Shown here one piece after another: positions 53,861 through 61,986 of a stretch of DNA of 64,000 nt (positions within the stretch are counted from its first letter, which is position 1; each line of letters begins with the position of its first letter). The stretch covers positions 1 through 64,000 of the forward strand of contig JAFEDJ010000005.1 in NCBI GenBank assembly GCA_018241685.1. Reading direction: 5' to 3'. The position numbers and the translations under genes were made by a program. Source of the stretch: Pseudomonadota bacterium (GTDB taxonomy: Bacteria > Pseudomonadota > Gammaproteobacteria > Burkholderiales > Rhodocyclaceae). Under the pieces are notes generated by a model. That model ran no database searches. It was not told the DNA's origin and worked only from the letters and a program-made list of their open reading frames with translations.

Positions 53861-55041
53861 GTGAGGACCTGTTTGACACCGACAGCACGCCCCGGGCGCG
53901 AGTGATGATCGTCGACGACGACGAAATTTCCGCCAGCCTGCTCGAGAGCCTGCTGGAGGACGAATTCGAGACCTGTACCCTTCCATCAGGTGAAGCCTGC
54001 CTCGACCATGTGATCCGCTTCAGCCCCGATGTGGTGCTACTGGACATCCAGATGGACGGCATCGACGGCTACGAGACCTGCCGCCGCCTGCACACACTGG
54101 AAGAGTGGTCATCACCCACCGATCAGCCGGTGGTCATCTTCTTCTCCGGTCACGACACCCTGGAAGAGCGTCTCAAGGCCTACGAATCGGGTGGCGACGA
54201 CTTCATCGCCAAGCCGCCGGCACCGGAGGAAGTATTGAGCAAGGTCCGCGCACTGGTCACGCTGGTGGCCGAGCGCAAGCGCGTGCAGTCCGAAAAAGAT
54301 TCCATGCAGAAGATGGCCATGTCCTTTCTCACCAATCTGGGGGAGAGCGGCGTGGCGCTGCAGTTCCTGCGCAGCGGCCTGGCCTGCACGGATATGGCCG
54401 ATCTGGCGCGCCTGACGATTGCCGCCCTGCGCGACTACGACCTGGATGCCAACGTGCAACTCGGCGCCCCTGGCCGGACCAAGACTTTCGTCCCGTCAGG
54501 GACCGCGACACCGCTGGAGGAATCGGTGTTCGAGCAGGTTCGCAAGATGGAACGCATCTTCCAGTTCCGCCGCAAGATCGTCATCAACTATCCCCATGTC
54601 TCCATCCTCGTCAATAACTTCCCGATTGAGGACGAAGAGCGCTGCGGGCGTCTGCGCGATCACCTGGCAATCATTGCCGAGGGCTGTGAGGCGAGCATGC
54701 TGGCGCTGCTACGCGATACCGAGATACGAACCCGGACGGCCCTGCTGCAGGACACTGCAGCCGGCGTGGAACACGCCATCGTCACCCTGCGCGAGCAGTA
54801 CCGGGCCTTGCAGGCGGAAACCCGCCTGAGCCTGCATGACCTCAACCAGTTCTTCGCCAAGGAACTGATGTATCTCGGCCTGTCGGACGTCCAGGAAGAG
54901 CAGATGCTGGCCATACTGTCCCGTGGGATCGAACAGACGATGACGGCCTTCGACAAGGGGCTGGATTTCGACTCCCAGTTGGGCGGTCTGCTGGCCAACA
55001 TCCGCGGAGGCGGTCCCGCCTCGGACCCGTCCCGCGTTTGA
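53857..55041 (+). CDS. Response regulator with uncharacterised output domain (copy 2)
   Basis: A 394-residue paralogue of the regulator at 47501-48628. Receiver domain about 15-140 with Asp20-Asp22 cluster and phospho-acceptor Asp63 (VLLDIQMDGIDGYETC). A helical linker (AERKRVQSEKDSMQKMAM) follows, then the same unfamiliar domain with INYPHVSILVNNFPIEDEER near 245 and a long helical end (LSLHDLNQFFAKELMYLGLS). Starts at ATG 53857, overlapping the stop of the HD-GYP regulator (ATGA). It is the last gene of the kinase operon; a strong hairpin follows. No DNA-binding motif is visible, so protein-protein output is likelier than transcription control. Confidence 0.8.
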   Translation: MSEDLFDTDSTPRARVMIVDDDEISASLLESLLEDEFETCTLPSGEACLDHVIRFSPDVVLLDIQMDGIDGYETCRRLHTLEEWSSPTDQPVVIFFSGHDTLEERLKAYESGGDDFIAKPPAPEEVLSKVRALVTLVAERKRVQSEKDSMQKMAMSFLTNLGESGVALQFLRSGLACTDMADLARLTIAALRDYDLDANVQLGAPGRTKTFVPSGTATPLEESVFEQVRKMERIFQFRRKIVINYPHVSILVNNFPIEDEERCGRLRDHLAIIAEGCEASMLALLRDTEIRTRTALLQDTAAGVEHAIVTLREQYRALQAETRLSLHDLNQFFAKELMYLGLSDVQEEQMLAILSRGIEQTMTAFDKGLDFDSQLGGLLANIRGGGPASDPSRV

Positions 55042-55047
55042 AACTGG

Positions 55048-55074
55048 GCCCTGCGGACGATTCGTCCGCAGGGC
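55048..55074. terminator. Strong palindromic terminator between convergent genes
   Basis: GCCCTGCGGACGA (55048-55060) and TCGTCCGCAGGGC (55062-55074) are exact reverse complements. The stem sits between the stops of the regulator (55041) and the converging porin (55085). It could serve both genes. Short T-runs only. Confidence 0.6.
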
Positions 55075-55084
55075 TTGGCCCACC

Positions 55085-56458
55085 TTAGAACACGTGGTTC
55101 ACGCCGAGCATGTAGCCGCTCGGGTCGTAACCCGGCTTGGCCACGGTGCCGACCAGGTTGCCGCCATCGGTGAGGCTGTAGGTGCCGTTGGTTTTGTTGA
55201 GCACCTTGCCCCAGGTGCCGTACAACGTGGTCGAATCCTGCAGCTTGTAGGCATAGCCGAGGCCCAGCAGATTCGCGTCGTGGTTCTTGATCGACTTGTC
55301 GTCCAGCTGGCTGTAGCTCACCAGCGCCTTGCCGCGCCACAGCGGGATGCCGGCGCTGACGCTCCAGCCGTCGGCCTTGGACAGGGTGCCCGTCACGTTC
55401 TCGTAGTTGCCGCCGCTGATGCGGCCAGCCACGTAGTTGCCGTACAGCGTCGCAAAACCCAGGTTGTAGCTGCCGCCGACCTGCCAGCCGCGGCGCTTGG
55501 CGAGGCCGGTTTCCTGCGGGCCCGTCGCCGGGGCGACGTAGCTGGCGTTGTCCACGTTCCACGCCGTCGCCGTGGCGTTGAGCGGGCCGGCGCTGTAGTA
55601 CAGCGCCAGATCGCCGCCGCGGCCAGCCTTGTCAGTGGTGACGGTCGTTGAACCGGCAGCGACCGGGGTGACCATGTTCACGTTGTTCTCGCTGCCGCTG
55701 CTCAGGGTCAGCTGGCCGGAGAAACCGGCGACCTTCGGCGAGGCGTACACCAGCGAGTTGTTGAGGCGCGTCGGCATGCCGCCGATCACCGGCAGCAGGC
55801 CGGCGGAGGAACCGAAGAAACCGGCCCCCATCGCTGCCGACATCACCGACGAAGTGTAGGAACCGGCGTACTGGCGGCCGGCGGTGAGCGTGCCGAAGCG
55901 GGTCTGCAAGCCAGCGTAGATCTGCCGCGAGAAGATCTGGCTACCGTTGCTGGTCTGCCCGCCGCTGGACACCGCGGTGTTGTTGATGCCCGGCGTGATC
56001 GCGCCGGTACCGACCGAGCCGGTATCGAACAGCAGGCCGGCTTCCATCAGGTACACCGCCTTCACCTCGTCGCCCAGCTCCTTCTCACCCTTGAAGCCGA
56101 TCCGCGACGAGGACATGCCGCCGGAGCCGATGGTGGACTTCTGGCCGTAGCCGCTGTTGACGGTGGAGGCGCTGACGTCGGCGACACCATAGATCGTCAG
56201 CGTGCCGGACGGGCCGGTCGGCACGCCCATCTGCAGGCCGGCACCGCGGGCCGGGCCGCCGGTCTGGATCTCGGTCTTCTTCTGTTCTTCCTGGTTCTTC
56301 ATGAGCTGCTGGATCAGCTGGCGCTGTTCGGCCAGCTCGCGCTTGAGCGTGTCGATCTCGCTCTCGGCAAAGGCCGGCGCGGCGGCGCCAGTGCCGAAGG
56401 CGGCCAGCAAGAGCAGGCTCAGCGGGCGACGGAGGGTGGCGGGCTTGTTGTTCTGCAT
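55085..56458 (-). CDS. Outer-membrane porin (Gram-negative general porin family)
   Basis: A 457-residue trimeric porin. Signal peptide 1-31 (SLLLLAAFGTGAAAPAFAES). It has a coiled-coil N-terminal extension (ESEIDTLKRELAEQRQLIQQ) that may reach toward the cell wall. A 16-strand-type barrel follows, starting SGTLTIYGVADVSAS, with SSRIGFKGEKELGDEVKAVY. It ends in MLGVNHVF with the terminal phenylalanine needed for barrel assembly. Betaproteobacterial porins of this type admit small anions and aromatic acids. It lies behind the indolepyruvate oxidoreductase gene in the same direction, with a hairpin in the 120-base gap, so it may have its own promoter. Confidence 0.9.
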   Translation of the reverse strand: MQNNKPATLRRPLSLLLLAAFGTGAAAPAFAESEIDTLKRELAEQRQLIQQLMKNQEEQKKTEIQTGGPARGAGLQMGVPTGPSGTLTIYGVADVSASTVNSGYGQKSTIGSGGMSSSRIGFKGEKELGDEVKAVYLMEAGLLFDTGSVGTGAITPGINNTAVSSGGQTSNGSQIFSRQIYAGLQTRFGTLTAGRQYAGSYTSSVMSAAMGAGFFGSSAGLLPVIGGMPTRLNNSLVYASPKVAGFSGQLTLSSGSENNVNMVTPVAAGSTTVTTDKAGRGGDLALYYSAGPLNATATAWNVDNASYVAPATGPQETGLAKRRGWQVGGSYNLGFATLYGNYVAGRISGGNYENVTGTLSKADGWSVSAGIPLWRGKALVSYSQLDDKSIKNHDANLLGLGYAYKLQDSTTLYGTWGKVLNKTNGTYSLTDGGNLVGTVAKPGYDPSGYMLGVNHVF

Positions 56459-56525
56459 GGTCAGTCTCTTCCTTGGTCCGGTGATTAGCCGGGATGGGTT
56501 GGCCCCTCTGTGGGGGCTGTATGTC

Positions 56526-56552
56526 GGGCCGGCCGCAATGGACGACCGGCCC
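56526..56552 (-). terminator. Stem-loop between the oxidoreductase and porin genes
   Basis: GGGCCGG (56526-56532) pairs with CCGGCCC (56546-56552), 27 bases after the oxidoreductase stop at 56579. No T-run follows. It could partly end the long upstream transcript and let the porin be expressed separately. Confidence 0.35.
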
Positions 56553-56578
56553 GGTGTTGCTCAGTAGCGCGTGCTCGC

Positions 56579-59500
56579 TCAGGCCCGCATCTGCAGCGGC
56601 TGGACGTTGCGGAAAGCCTCACGGCGTTCGGCCAGCAGGGCCTTGGCGGCGGCCACGTTCTTCTCCTTCACGTGGCCGTAGCCGCGGATCTCGTCGGGAA
56701 CGCTGGCCAGCTCCACCGCCGCCGCGTGATTGGCAGCGTCGAGCCGGGCGAGGATGTCGTCGAGCAGCACGATGTAGTCCTCGATGGCCTGACGCTCCTC
56801 GCGGCGCTCTTCGCTCTTGCCGAAGAGGTCCAGACCGCCGCCGCGCAGGCTCTTGAAGCGGGACAGCAGGCGGAAGGTCTTCTGCACCCACGGGCCGTAC
56901 ACCTTCTTCTGCAGCTCGCCGGTCTTCGGGTCGCGATCGGCCAGCAGTGGCGGCGCCAGGTGGTACTTGAGCGTGTAGCCATGCTTGAACTGCGCATCGA
57001 GCTGGGCCAGGAAAGCCGGATCGCTGTGCAGGCGGGCCACCTCGTACTCGTCCTTGTAGGCCATCAGCTTGTAGAGGTAGCGGGCGGCCGCCTCGGCAAG
57101 CGCGGTGTGGCCAGGCAGCAGGCGGGATTCGGTGCCGTGCACCTTCTTCACCACCTCGGCGTAGCGCTTGGCGTAGGCCTCGTCCTGGTAGGCGATCAGC
57201 TCGGGGATGCGCACTTCGAGCAGGCGCTTGAGCTCGCCCTGGGCACCCACCGTGTCGAGGATGGCGCGAGCTGCCGGCGTCAGGGCCGGCACGGCACGCA
57301 GCGCGATCACCGGCGCATTGCCGCGGGCCACTTCGGCCTCGACGAAGGCCCGGTCCACCACCGCCATGCGGCCCCACTTGAAGGCGGCCAGGCTCATCTC
57401 GACGCCAACGCCGGACTGGCGGATGGCGGTTTCGATGGACTCGGCGGCCAGCGGCAGCGTGCCGGCCTGGTAGGCCACGCCAACCATGAACAGGTTGGTC
57501 GCCATGCTGTCGCCGAACAGGCCCTCGGCCAGCGCCTGGCCGTCGAGGAAGACGTTGTCGGCCTTGCGGGTGACGCGGTTGAGGCCGGCGGTCAGCCCGT
57601 TCACCGCCGGGAAGTGCACGTGGCGGTCGGACACCATGTGGCCGGTCGGCGTCTCGGTCGTCGACACGATGGCGATGGTGCGTTCCGGGTGGCACTTGTC
57701 CAGGTTCTTCGGATCCGTCGCGTTGAGGATGTCGAAGCCCAGGTAGAGGTCGGCACTGCCGTCGGAGATCTTGTTGGCGCCGACAAAGGGCTGCGCGCTC
57801 ACCTTGATGTCCGAGATCACCGCCCCGCCCTTCTGGGCCAGGCCGGTCTGGTCGAGGCCGACCACGTGCTTGCCTTCCATCCGCGCGGCGTTGGCGAGGG
57901 TCGCCACGACGGTCACCGAGCCGGTGCCGCCAATGCCCATCACGTGCACGCCGAAGTCACCCTTGATCTTGAACTCGGGCTGCGGGATGTCCCGCTCCAG
58001 GGCCGGGATGCGGCCCTTCTTCTTTTTCTTCGGCGCGTCGCCGGCGGCCGGCGCGGGGTTCGGCGTGACCGTCACGAAGGACGGGCAGAAGCCCTTCACG
58101 CAGGAGAAATCCTTGTTGCAGGACGACTGGTGGATACGCGTCTTGCGGCCAAATTCGGTCTCGACGGGCTCCACGCTCATGCAGTTGGACTTCTCGCCGC
58201 AATCGCCGCAGCCTTCACAGACGCGCTCGTTGATGACGGTCACTTCCACCGGCTCGGCGGCCTTGCCGCGGCTGCGGGCACGGCGCAGCTCGGCGGCGCA
58301 TTCCTGGTCGTGCAGCAGCACAGTGGTGCCCGGCGTGGCGGCCAGCTCGCGCTGGGCCTCGTCGAGGCGGTCGCGGTGCCACACTTCGGTGTGGCCCGGC
58401 AGCTGGATGCCAGAGTAGTCGGACAGGTCGTCGGTGGTCACGATGACGCGGCGCACGCCGTTGGCGAGCAGGTCGGAGACCATCGCCGCCACCGGGTGGG
58501 CGCCCATGATGTCCTGGCCGCCGGTCATCGAGGTGTGCGCATTGACCAGCAGCTTGAAGGTGATGTTGGCGCCGGTGGAGGCCGCGTAGCGCACCGCCAG
58601 GCTGCCCGAGTGGGCGTAGGTGCCGTCACCCATGTTCTGGAAGATGTGCTGGGTGTCGGTGAAGGGCGCCATGCCGATCCACTGGGCGCCTTCGCCGCCC
58701 ATGTGGGTGCCCATCACCACGTTGCGGTCCATCCACATGGCCATCGTGTGGCAGCCGATGCCAGCGGACACGATGCTGCCTTCCGGCGCGACGGTCGAGC
58801 TGTTGTGCGGGCAGCCGGAGCAGTACCAGGCGGTGCGGTTCATGGTCGGCAGCTTGTTGCGCGCATGGATGTCGTCGAGGCGCTTGATCCAGGCCTCGGC
58901 CGATTCGACGCGCGCCTTGCGCGACAGGCGCTTGAGCAGCGCGCGGGCGATCACGTCGGACTCGAACTCGCCGTAGTGCGGCAGCAGCTCCTGGCCCTCG
59001 TCGTCGAACTTGCCGACGATGCGCGGCGCGTTGGCGCGGCCGTAGAGCACCTCCTTGGCGAACATTTCCAGGAAGGGACGCTTCTCCTCGATGACGAAGA
59101 TCTCTTCCAGCCCCTCGGCGAACTCGCGCACGATGGTCGGCTCCATCGGGAACAGCATGCCCATTTTGAGGATGCGGATGCCGTAGCGGCGCAGCGCCTC
59201 GTCATCCAGCCCCATCTCGAGGAAGGCCTGGCGCACGTCGTTGTAGGTCTTGCCGGCGGTGACGATGCCGAGCCAGGCGTCCTTGTTGTCGAAGACGATG
59301 TTGTTGAGCTTGTTGGCGCGGGCGTAGCGGCGCGCCACTTCGAGGCGACGGGTGTACAGGGACTGTTCCATCTCCAGCGCCTCGACGCGCACGTTCATCC
59401 CCAGGTTCATGTTGGGGAAGAAGGGCTTGCCGTCGAAGCTAAGGTCGGGCGTCACGAAGTCGAGGCGCGCCGGGTCCACGTTGGCCGTGCCGCTGCCATC

Positions 59501-60115
59501 CGCCACGTTGGTGACGATCTTCATGCCGATCCACAGGCCGGACAGGCGCGACATGTTGTAGCCGTGCAGGCCCAGGTCGAGGATCTCCTGCACGTTGCCG
59601 GGGAACAGGGACGGGATGCCCACGTGGTAGAGCATCGGCTCCGACTGGCTGCACAGGGACGAGCTCTTGCAGCTGGGATCGTCGCCGGCAATCGCCAGCA
59701 CGCCGCCGTTCTTGCCGATGCCCGTGTAGTTGGCGTGCTTCAGTGCATCGCCGCTGCGGTCCACGCCCGGCGCCTTGCCGTACCACATGCCGGTCACGCC
59801 ATCGAACTTCGGCTTGCCGACGGTGTGCATCATCTGCGTGCCCCACACGGCGGTGGCGGCCAGGTCCTCGTTGAGGCCGTCGACGAAATGAATGTGGTTT
59901 TCGAGGAGCAGCTTCTGCTGCTTGATCAGCGCGGCGTCGAGCATGCCGACCGGCGAACCCCGGTAGCCCGAGATGAACATGCCGGTCTTGAGGCCACGGC
60001 GGGCGTCGGTGCGCACCTGGTCCAGGCTCAGGCGCACCAGCGCATCGATGCCGCCCAGGTTGATGCTGCCCTGCTCCTGCGTGAAGATATTTGAAAGGTC
60101 TTGCTTGGATGACAT
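56579..60115 (-). CDS. Indolepyruvate:ferredoxin oxidoreductase, single-chain
   Basis: A 1178-residue fused IorA/IorB-type 2-oxoacid:ferredoxin oxidoreductase. It decarboxylates aryl pyruvates to acyl-CoA thioesters with TPP and passes electrons to ferredoxin. The N-terminal part carries the pyrimidine-binding region (MFISGYRGSPVGMLD). The TPP domain shows SAGIGCHTMAMWMD and GGEGAQWIGMAPF near 455-490. A ferredoxin-like cysteine set lies near 630-690 (CEGCGDCGEKSNC; KGFCPSF). The gamma-type domain begins HVMGIGGTGSVTVVATL near 740. Full length for the fused form. It follows the meta-cleavage genes in the same direction after 174 bases, which is unusual; the preferred substrate may be phenylpyruvate, indolepyruvate or another oxoacid. 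Confidence 0.9.
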   Translation of the reverse strand: MSSKQDLSNIFTQEQGSINLGGIDALVRLSLDQVRTDARRGLKTGMFISGYRGSPVGMLDAALIKQQKLLLENHIHFVDGLNEDLAATAVWGTQMMHTVGKPKFDGVTGMWYGKAPGVDRSGDALKHANYTGIGKNGGVLAIAGDDPSCKSSSLCSQSEPMLYHVGIPSLFPGNVQEILDLGLHGYNMSRLSGLWIGMKIVTNVADGSGTANVDPARLDFVTPDLSFDGKPFFPNMNLGMNVRVEALEMEQSLYTRRLEVARRYARANKLNNIVFDNKDAWLGIVTAGKTYNDVRQAFLEMGLDDEALRRYGIRILKMGMLFPMEPTIVREFAEGLEEIFVIEEKRPFLEMFAKEVLYGRANAPRIVGKFDDEGQELLPHYGEFESDVIARALLKRLSRKARVESAEAWIKRLDDIHARNKLPTMNRTAWYCSGCPHNSSTVAPEGSIVSAGIGCHTMAMWMDRNVVMGTHMGGEGAQWIGMAPFTDTQHIFQNMGDGTYAHSGSLAVRYAASTGANITFKLLVNAHTSMTGGQDIMGAHPVAAMVSDLLANGVRRVIVTTDDLSDYSGIQLPGHTEVWHRDRLDEAQRELAATPGTTVLLHDQECAAELRRARSRGKAAEPVEVTVINERVCEGCGDCGEKSNCMSVEPVETEFGRKTRIHQSSCNKDFSCVKGFCPSFVTVTPNPAPAAGDAPKKKKKGRIPALERDIPQPEFKIKGDFGVHVMGIGGTGSVTVVATLANAARMEGKHVVGLDQTGLAQKGGAVISDIKVSAQPFVGANKISDGSADLYLGFDILNATDPKNLDKCHPERTIAIVSTTETPTGHMVSDRHVHFPAVNGLTAGLNRVTRKADNVFLDGQALAEGLFGDSMATNLFMVGVAYQAGTLPLAAESIETAIRQSGVGVEMSLAAFKWGRMAVVDRAFVEAEVARGNAPVIALRAVPALTPAARAILDTVGAQGELKRLLEVRIPELIAYQDEAYAKRYAEVVKKVHGTESRLLPGHTALAEAAARYLYKLMAYKDEYEVARLHSDPAFLAQLDAQFKHGYTLKYHLAPPLLADRDPKTGELQKKVYGPWVQKTFRLLSRFKSLRGGGLDLFGKSEERREERQAIEDYIVLLDDILARLDAANHAAAVELASVPDEIRGYGHVKEKNVAAAKALLAERREAFRNVQPLQMRA

Positions 60116-60257
60116 GGAAAAGTCCTCTTCCGGTCGCCCCGCCCTGCTCCTTCCATTTCTTCAGGCCGAACGGGAGCCGGCCTCGCTCGCGGGGAGCGTC
60201 GCCAGGCACCGGCACGGGCCGGAAATCAGGAGCGGAGAGTCAGCGGCGGGAATTCAC

Positions 60258-60283
60258 GCCCGGCGGACTGCATGCCGCCGGGC
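60258..60283 (-). terminator. Stem-loop after the oxalocrotonate decarboxylase gene
   Basis: GCCCGGCGG (60258-60266) pairs with CCGCCGGGC (60275-60283) around an eight-base loop, seven bases after the stop at 60290. No T-run. It may partly separate the meta-cleavage genes from the oxidoreductase gene or protect the upstream mRNA. Confidence 0.4.
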
Positions 60284-60289
60284 CGTGCT

Positions 60290-61078
60290 TTAAACGAAGC
60301 GCATCGAGACGGAGCCGAGATCCTGGAAGCGCACGTTGACGTGGTCACCCGGATTCACCGTGATGGCTTCGGTGACGCCGCCGGTCATGATGAAAGTACC
60401 GGCCGGGATCTCCTGGCCGCGGGCGCCCAGGTGGTTGGCGAGCATCGCCACGGCAGTCAGCGGGTGGCCGAGCACGGCGGCGCCGGCGGCCATCGCCTTG
60501 ATCTCGCCGTTGATCTCCATCACCACACCGAGGGTGCGCAGGTCCAGCCCTTCCAGGTCGCGCATGGTGTTGCCGACCACGAAGCGGGACGACGAGGTGT
60601 TGTCGGCGATAACGCTCTTCAGGTCGAACTTGAAGTCGCGGTAACGGGAGTCGATGACTTCCACGGCGGGCAGAACGAAGTCCACCGCCGCCATCACGGC
60701 GCCGACGTGGCAGCCGGGGCCCTTCAGCGGGGCCTTGGTGACGATGCAGATCTCGGCCTCGACCTTCGGGTGGATCAACTCGGCGTGCTTGATGTCGCCG
60801 CCGTCCGGGCGGGCCATGTAGTCGGCGACGAAGCCGAACACCGGGGTTTCGACGCCCATCTGCTTCATCTTGGCGAAGGACGTGAGGCCGCACTTGAGGC
60901 CGGCGACCTTGTTGCCGCGGGCTTCCTTGCGGCGGCGGATCTCGTCCTGGATCGCGTAGGCGTCGTCCCAGTCCATGTCCGGATGGTCGTCGGTGATCTT
61001 GGTGACGTCGCGGGCCTGCAGCTCGGCGCTTTCCAGGTGCTCGGCGAGGGAGAGGATGGTGGCGTGATCGAGTTTCAT
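60290..61078 (-). CDS. dmpH: 4-Oxalocrotonate decarboxylase (2-oxo-3-hexenedioate decarboxylase)
   Basis: A 262-residue enzyme of the FAH-like hydratase/decarboxylase family. It removes CO2 from 2-oxo-3-hexenedioate to give 2-oxopent-4-enoate in the oxidative branch of catechol meta-cleavage (DmpH, XylI, NahK). Metal-binding acidic residues are visible in HPKVEAEICIVTKAPLKGPG near 105. VEVIDSRYRDFKFDLKSVIADNTSSS near 140 and PAGTFIMTGGVTEAI near 225 are family marks. It lies 19 bases after the hydratase gene; the two enzymes form a complex in known pathways and share this fold. Confidence 0.92.
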   Translation of the reverse strand: MKLDHATILSLAEHLESAELQARDVTKITDDHPDMDWDDAYAIQDEIRRRKEARGNKVAGLKCGLTSFAKMKQMGVETPVFGFVADYMARPDGGDIKHAELIHPKVEAEICIVTKAPLKGPGCHVGAVMAAVDFVLPAVEVIDSRYRDFKFDLKSVIADNTSSSRFVVGNTMRDLEGLDLRTLGVVMEINGEIKAMAAGAAVLGHPLTAVAMLANHLGARGQEIPAGTFIMTGGVTEAITVNPGDHVNVRFQDLGSVSMRFV

Positions 61079-61097
61079 GGGAGTGTGCTTTCGGAAA

Positions 61098-61880
61098 TCA
61101 GATGAAACGGACCGACGTGCCGCCCAGGCCGCCGACGCTGCAGGTGAGGCTGTCGCCGGCCTTGACCGGGACGAGCGGGGATTGGGAGCCGGACAGGATC
61201 ACCTCGCCGGCCTTCAGGGCGATGCCCAGGCGGCCGAGGGTGTTGGCCAGCCACACCACGGCATTGACCGGTGAGCCCTGCACGGCTGCGCCGGTGGAGG
61301 TGCTGATGATCTCGCCGTTCTTCTCGAGGACCATGCCGGCCAGCGCCAGGTCGAGGTCGCGCGGGCTCTTGCGCACGCCGCCGAGCACCAGCACGCCGCA
61401 GGAGGCGTTGTCGGCGACGGTGTCCTGGATCTTGATCTTCCAGTCGCGGATGCGGGAATCGACGATCTCGAAGCACGGCACCACGCATTCGGTGGCGCGC
61501 AGCACGTCGGCCGCGGTAACGCCGGGGCCCTGCAGGTCGCGCTTGAGGATGAAGGCCACTTCGGCCTCGGCCTTGGGGGCGATCATGGAATCAACGGGGA
61601 TCGCTTCGCCCTCGTTGTAGATCATGCCGGAGGTCATCTGGCCGAAGTCCGGCTGGTTGACCTTGAGCATGTCCATCACCACCTTGCTGGTGACGCCGAT
61701 CTTCTTGCCGATGATGGTCTCGCCGGCGTCCAGGCGGCGCTGGATCATGCGCAGCTGGATCTGGTAGGCGTCCTCGATGGTGATCTCGGGTTCGCGGTCG
61801 GTGAGCGGGTCCACCGCGGTGCGGGTGATCAGCGCGTTGTAGAGCTCGTCACCGTATTGCTCGATCTTGTTCTGGTTCAT
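61098..61880 (-). CDS. dmpE: 2-Oxopent-4-enoate hydratase
   Basis: A 260-residue hydratase (DmpE, XylJ, MhpD group) that adds water to 2-hydroxypenta-2,4-dienoate, giving 4-hydroxy-2-oxovalerate. It has the same fold as the decarboxylase next to it. IGKKIGVTSKVVMDMLKVNQPDFG near 57 and PKAEAEVAFILKRDLQGPGVT near 102 supply the metal ligands. EIVDSRIRDWKIKIQDTVADNAS near 138 and AGEVILSGSQSPLVPV near 222 are typical. The product needs an aldolase, which is not in this window, so that step is encoded elsewhere. Confidence 0.92.
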   Translation of the reverse strand: MNQNKIEQYGDELYNALITRTAVDPLTDREPEITIEDAYQIQLRMIQRRLDAGETIIGKKIGVTSKVVMDMLKVNQPDFGQMTSGMIYNEGEAIPVDSMIAPKAEAEVAFILKRDLQGPGVTAADVLRATECVVPCFEIVDSRIRDWKIKIQDTVADNASCGVLVLGGVRKSPRDLDLALAGMVLEKNGEIISTSTGAAVQGSPVNAVVWLANTLGRLGIALKAGEVILSGSQSPLVPVKAGDSLTCSVGGLGGTSVRFI

Positions 61881-61912
61881 GGAAGGCTTCCGTCAGTCTG
61901 TTGGGTGTAGGT

Positions 61913-61969
61913 GCCGGCCCCGGAGGGAGGGAGCCAGGGCCGGCGGACGCACCATGGGGACGGTGCGCC
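61913..61969. other. Two GC-rich stem-loops between dehydrogenase and hydratase genes
   Basis: GCCGGCCC (61913-61920) pairs with GGGCCGGC (61937-61944). Just beyond it, CGCACC pairs with GGTGCG around an eight-base loop. They lie in the 106-base gap of what looks like one operon, so mRNA processing or stability control is likelier than full termination. Confidence 0.35.
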
Positions 61970-61986
61970 GTGGGAGCGGAGTCAGG

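Noticed and set aside
56510..60094. A 1194-codon plus-strand open frame opposite the indolepyruvate oxidoreductase
   Set aside because: His/Val/Gly/Ala-rich antisense sequence; the minus strand shows the whole oxidoreductase.
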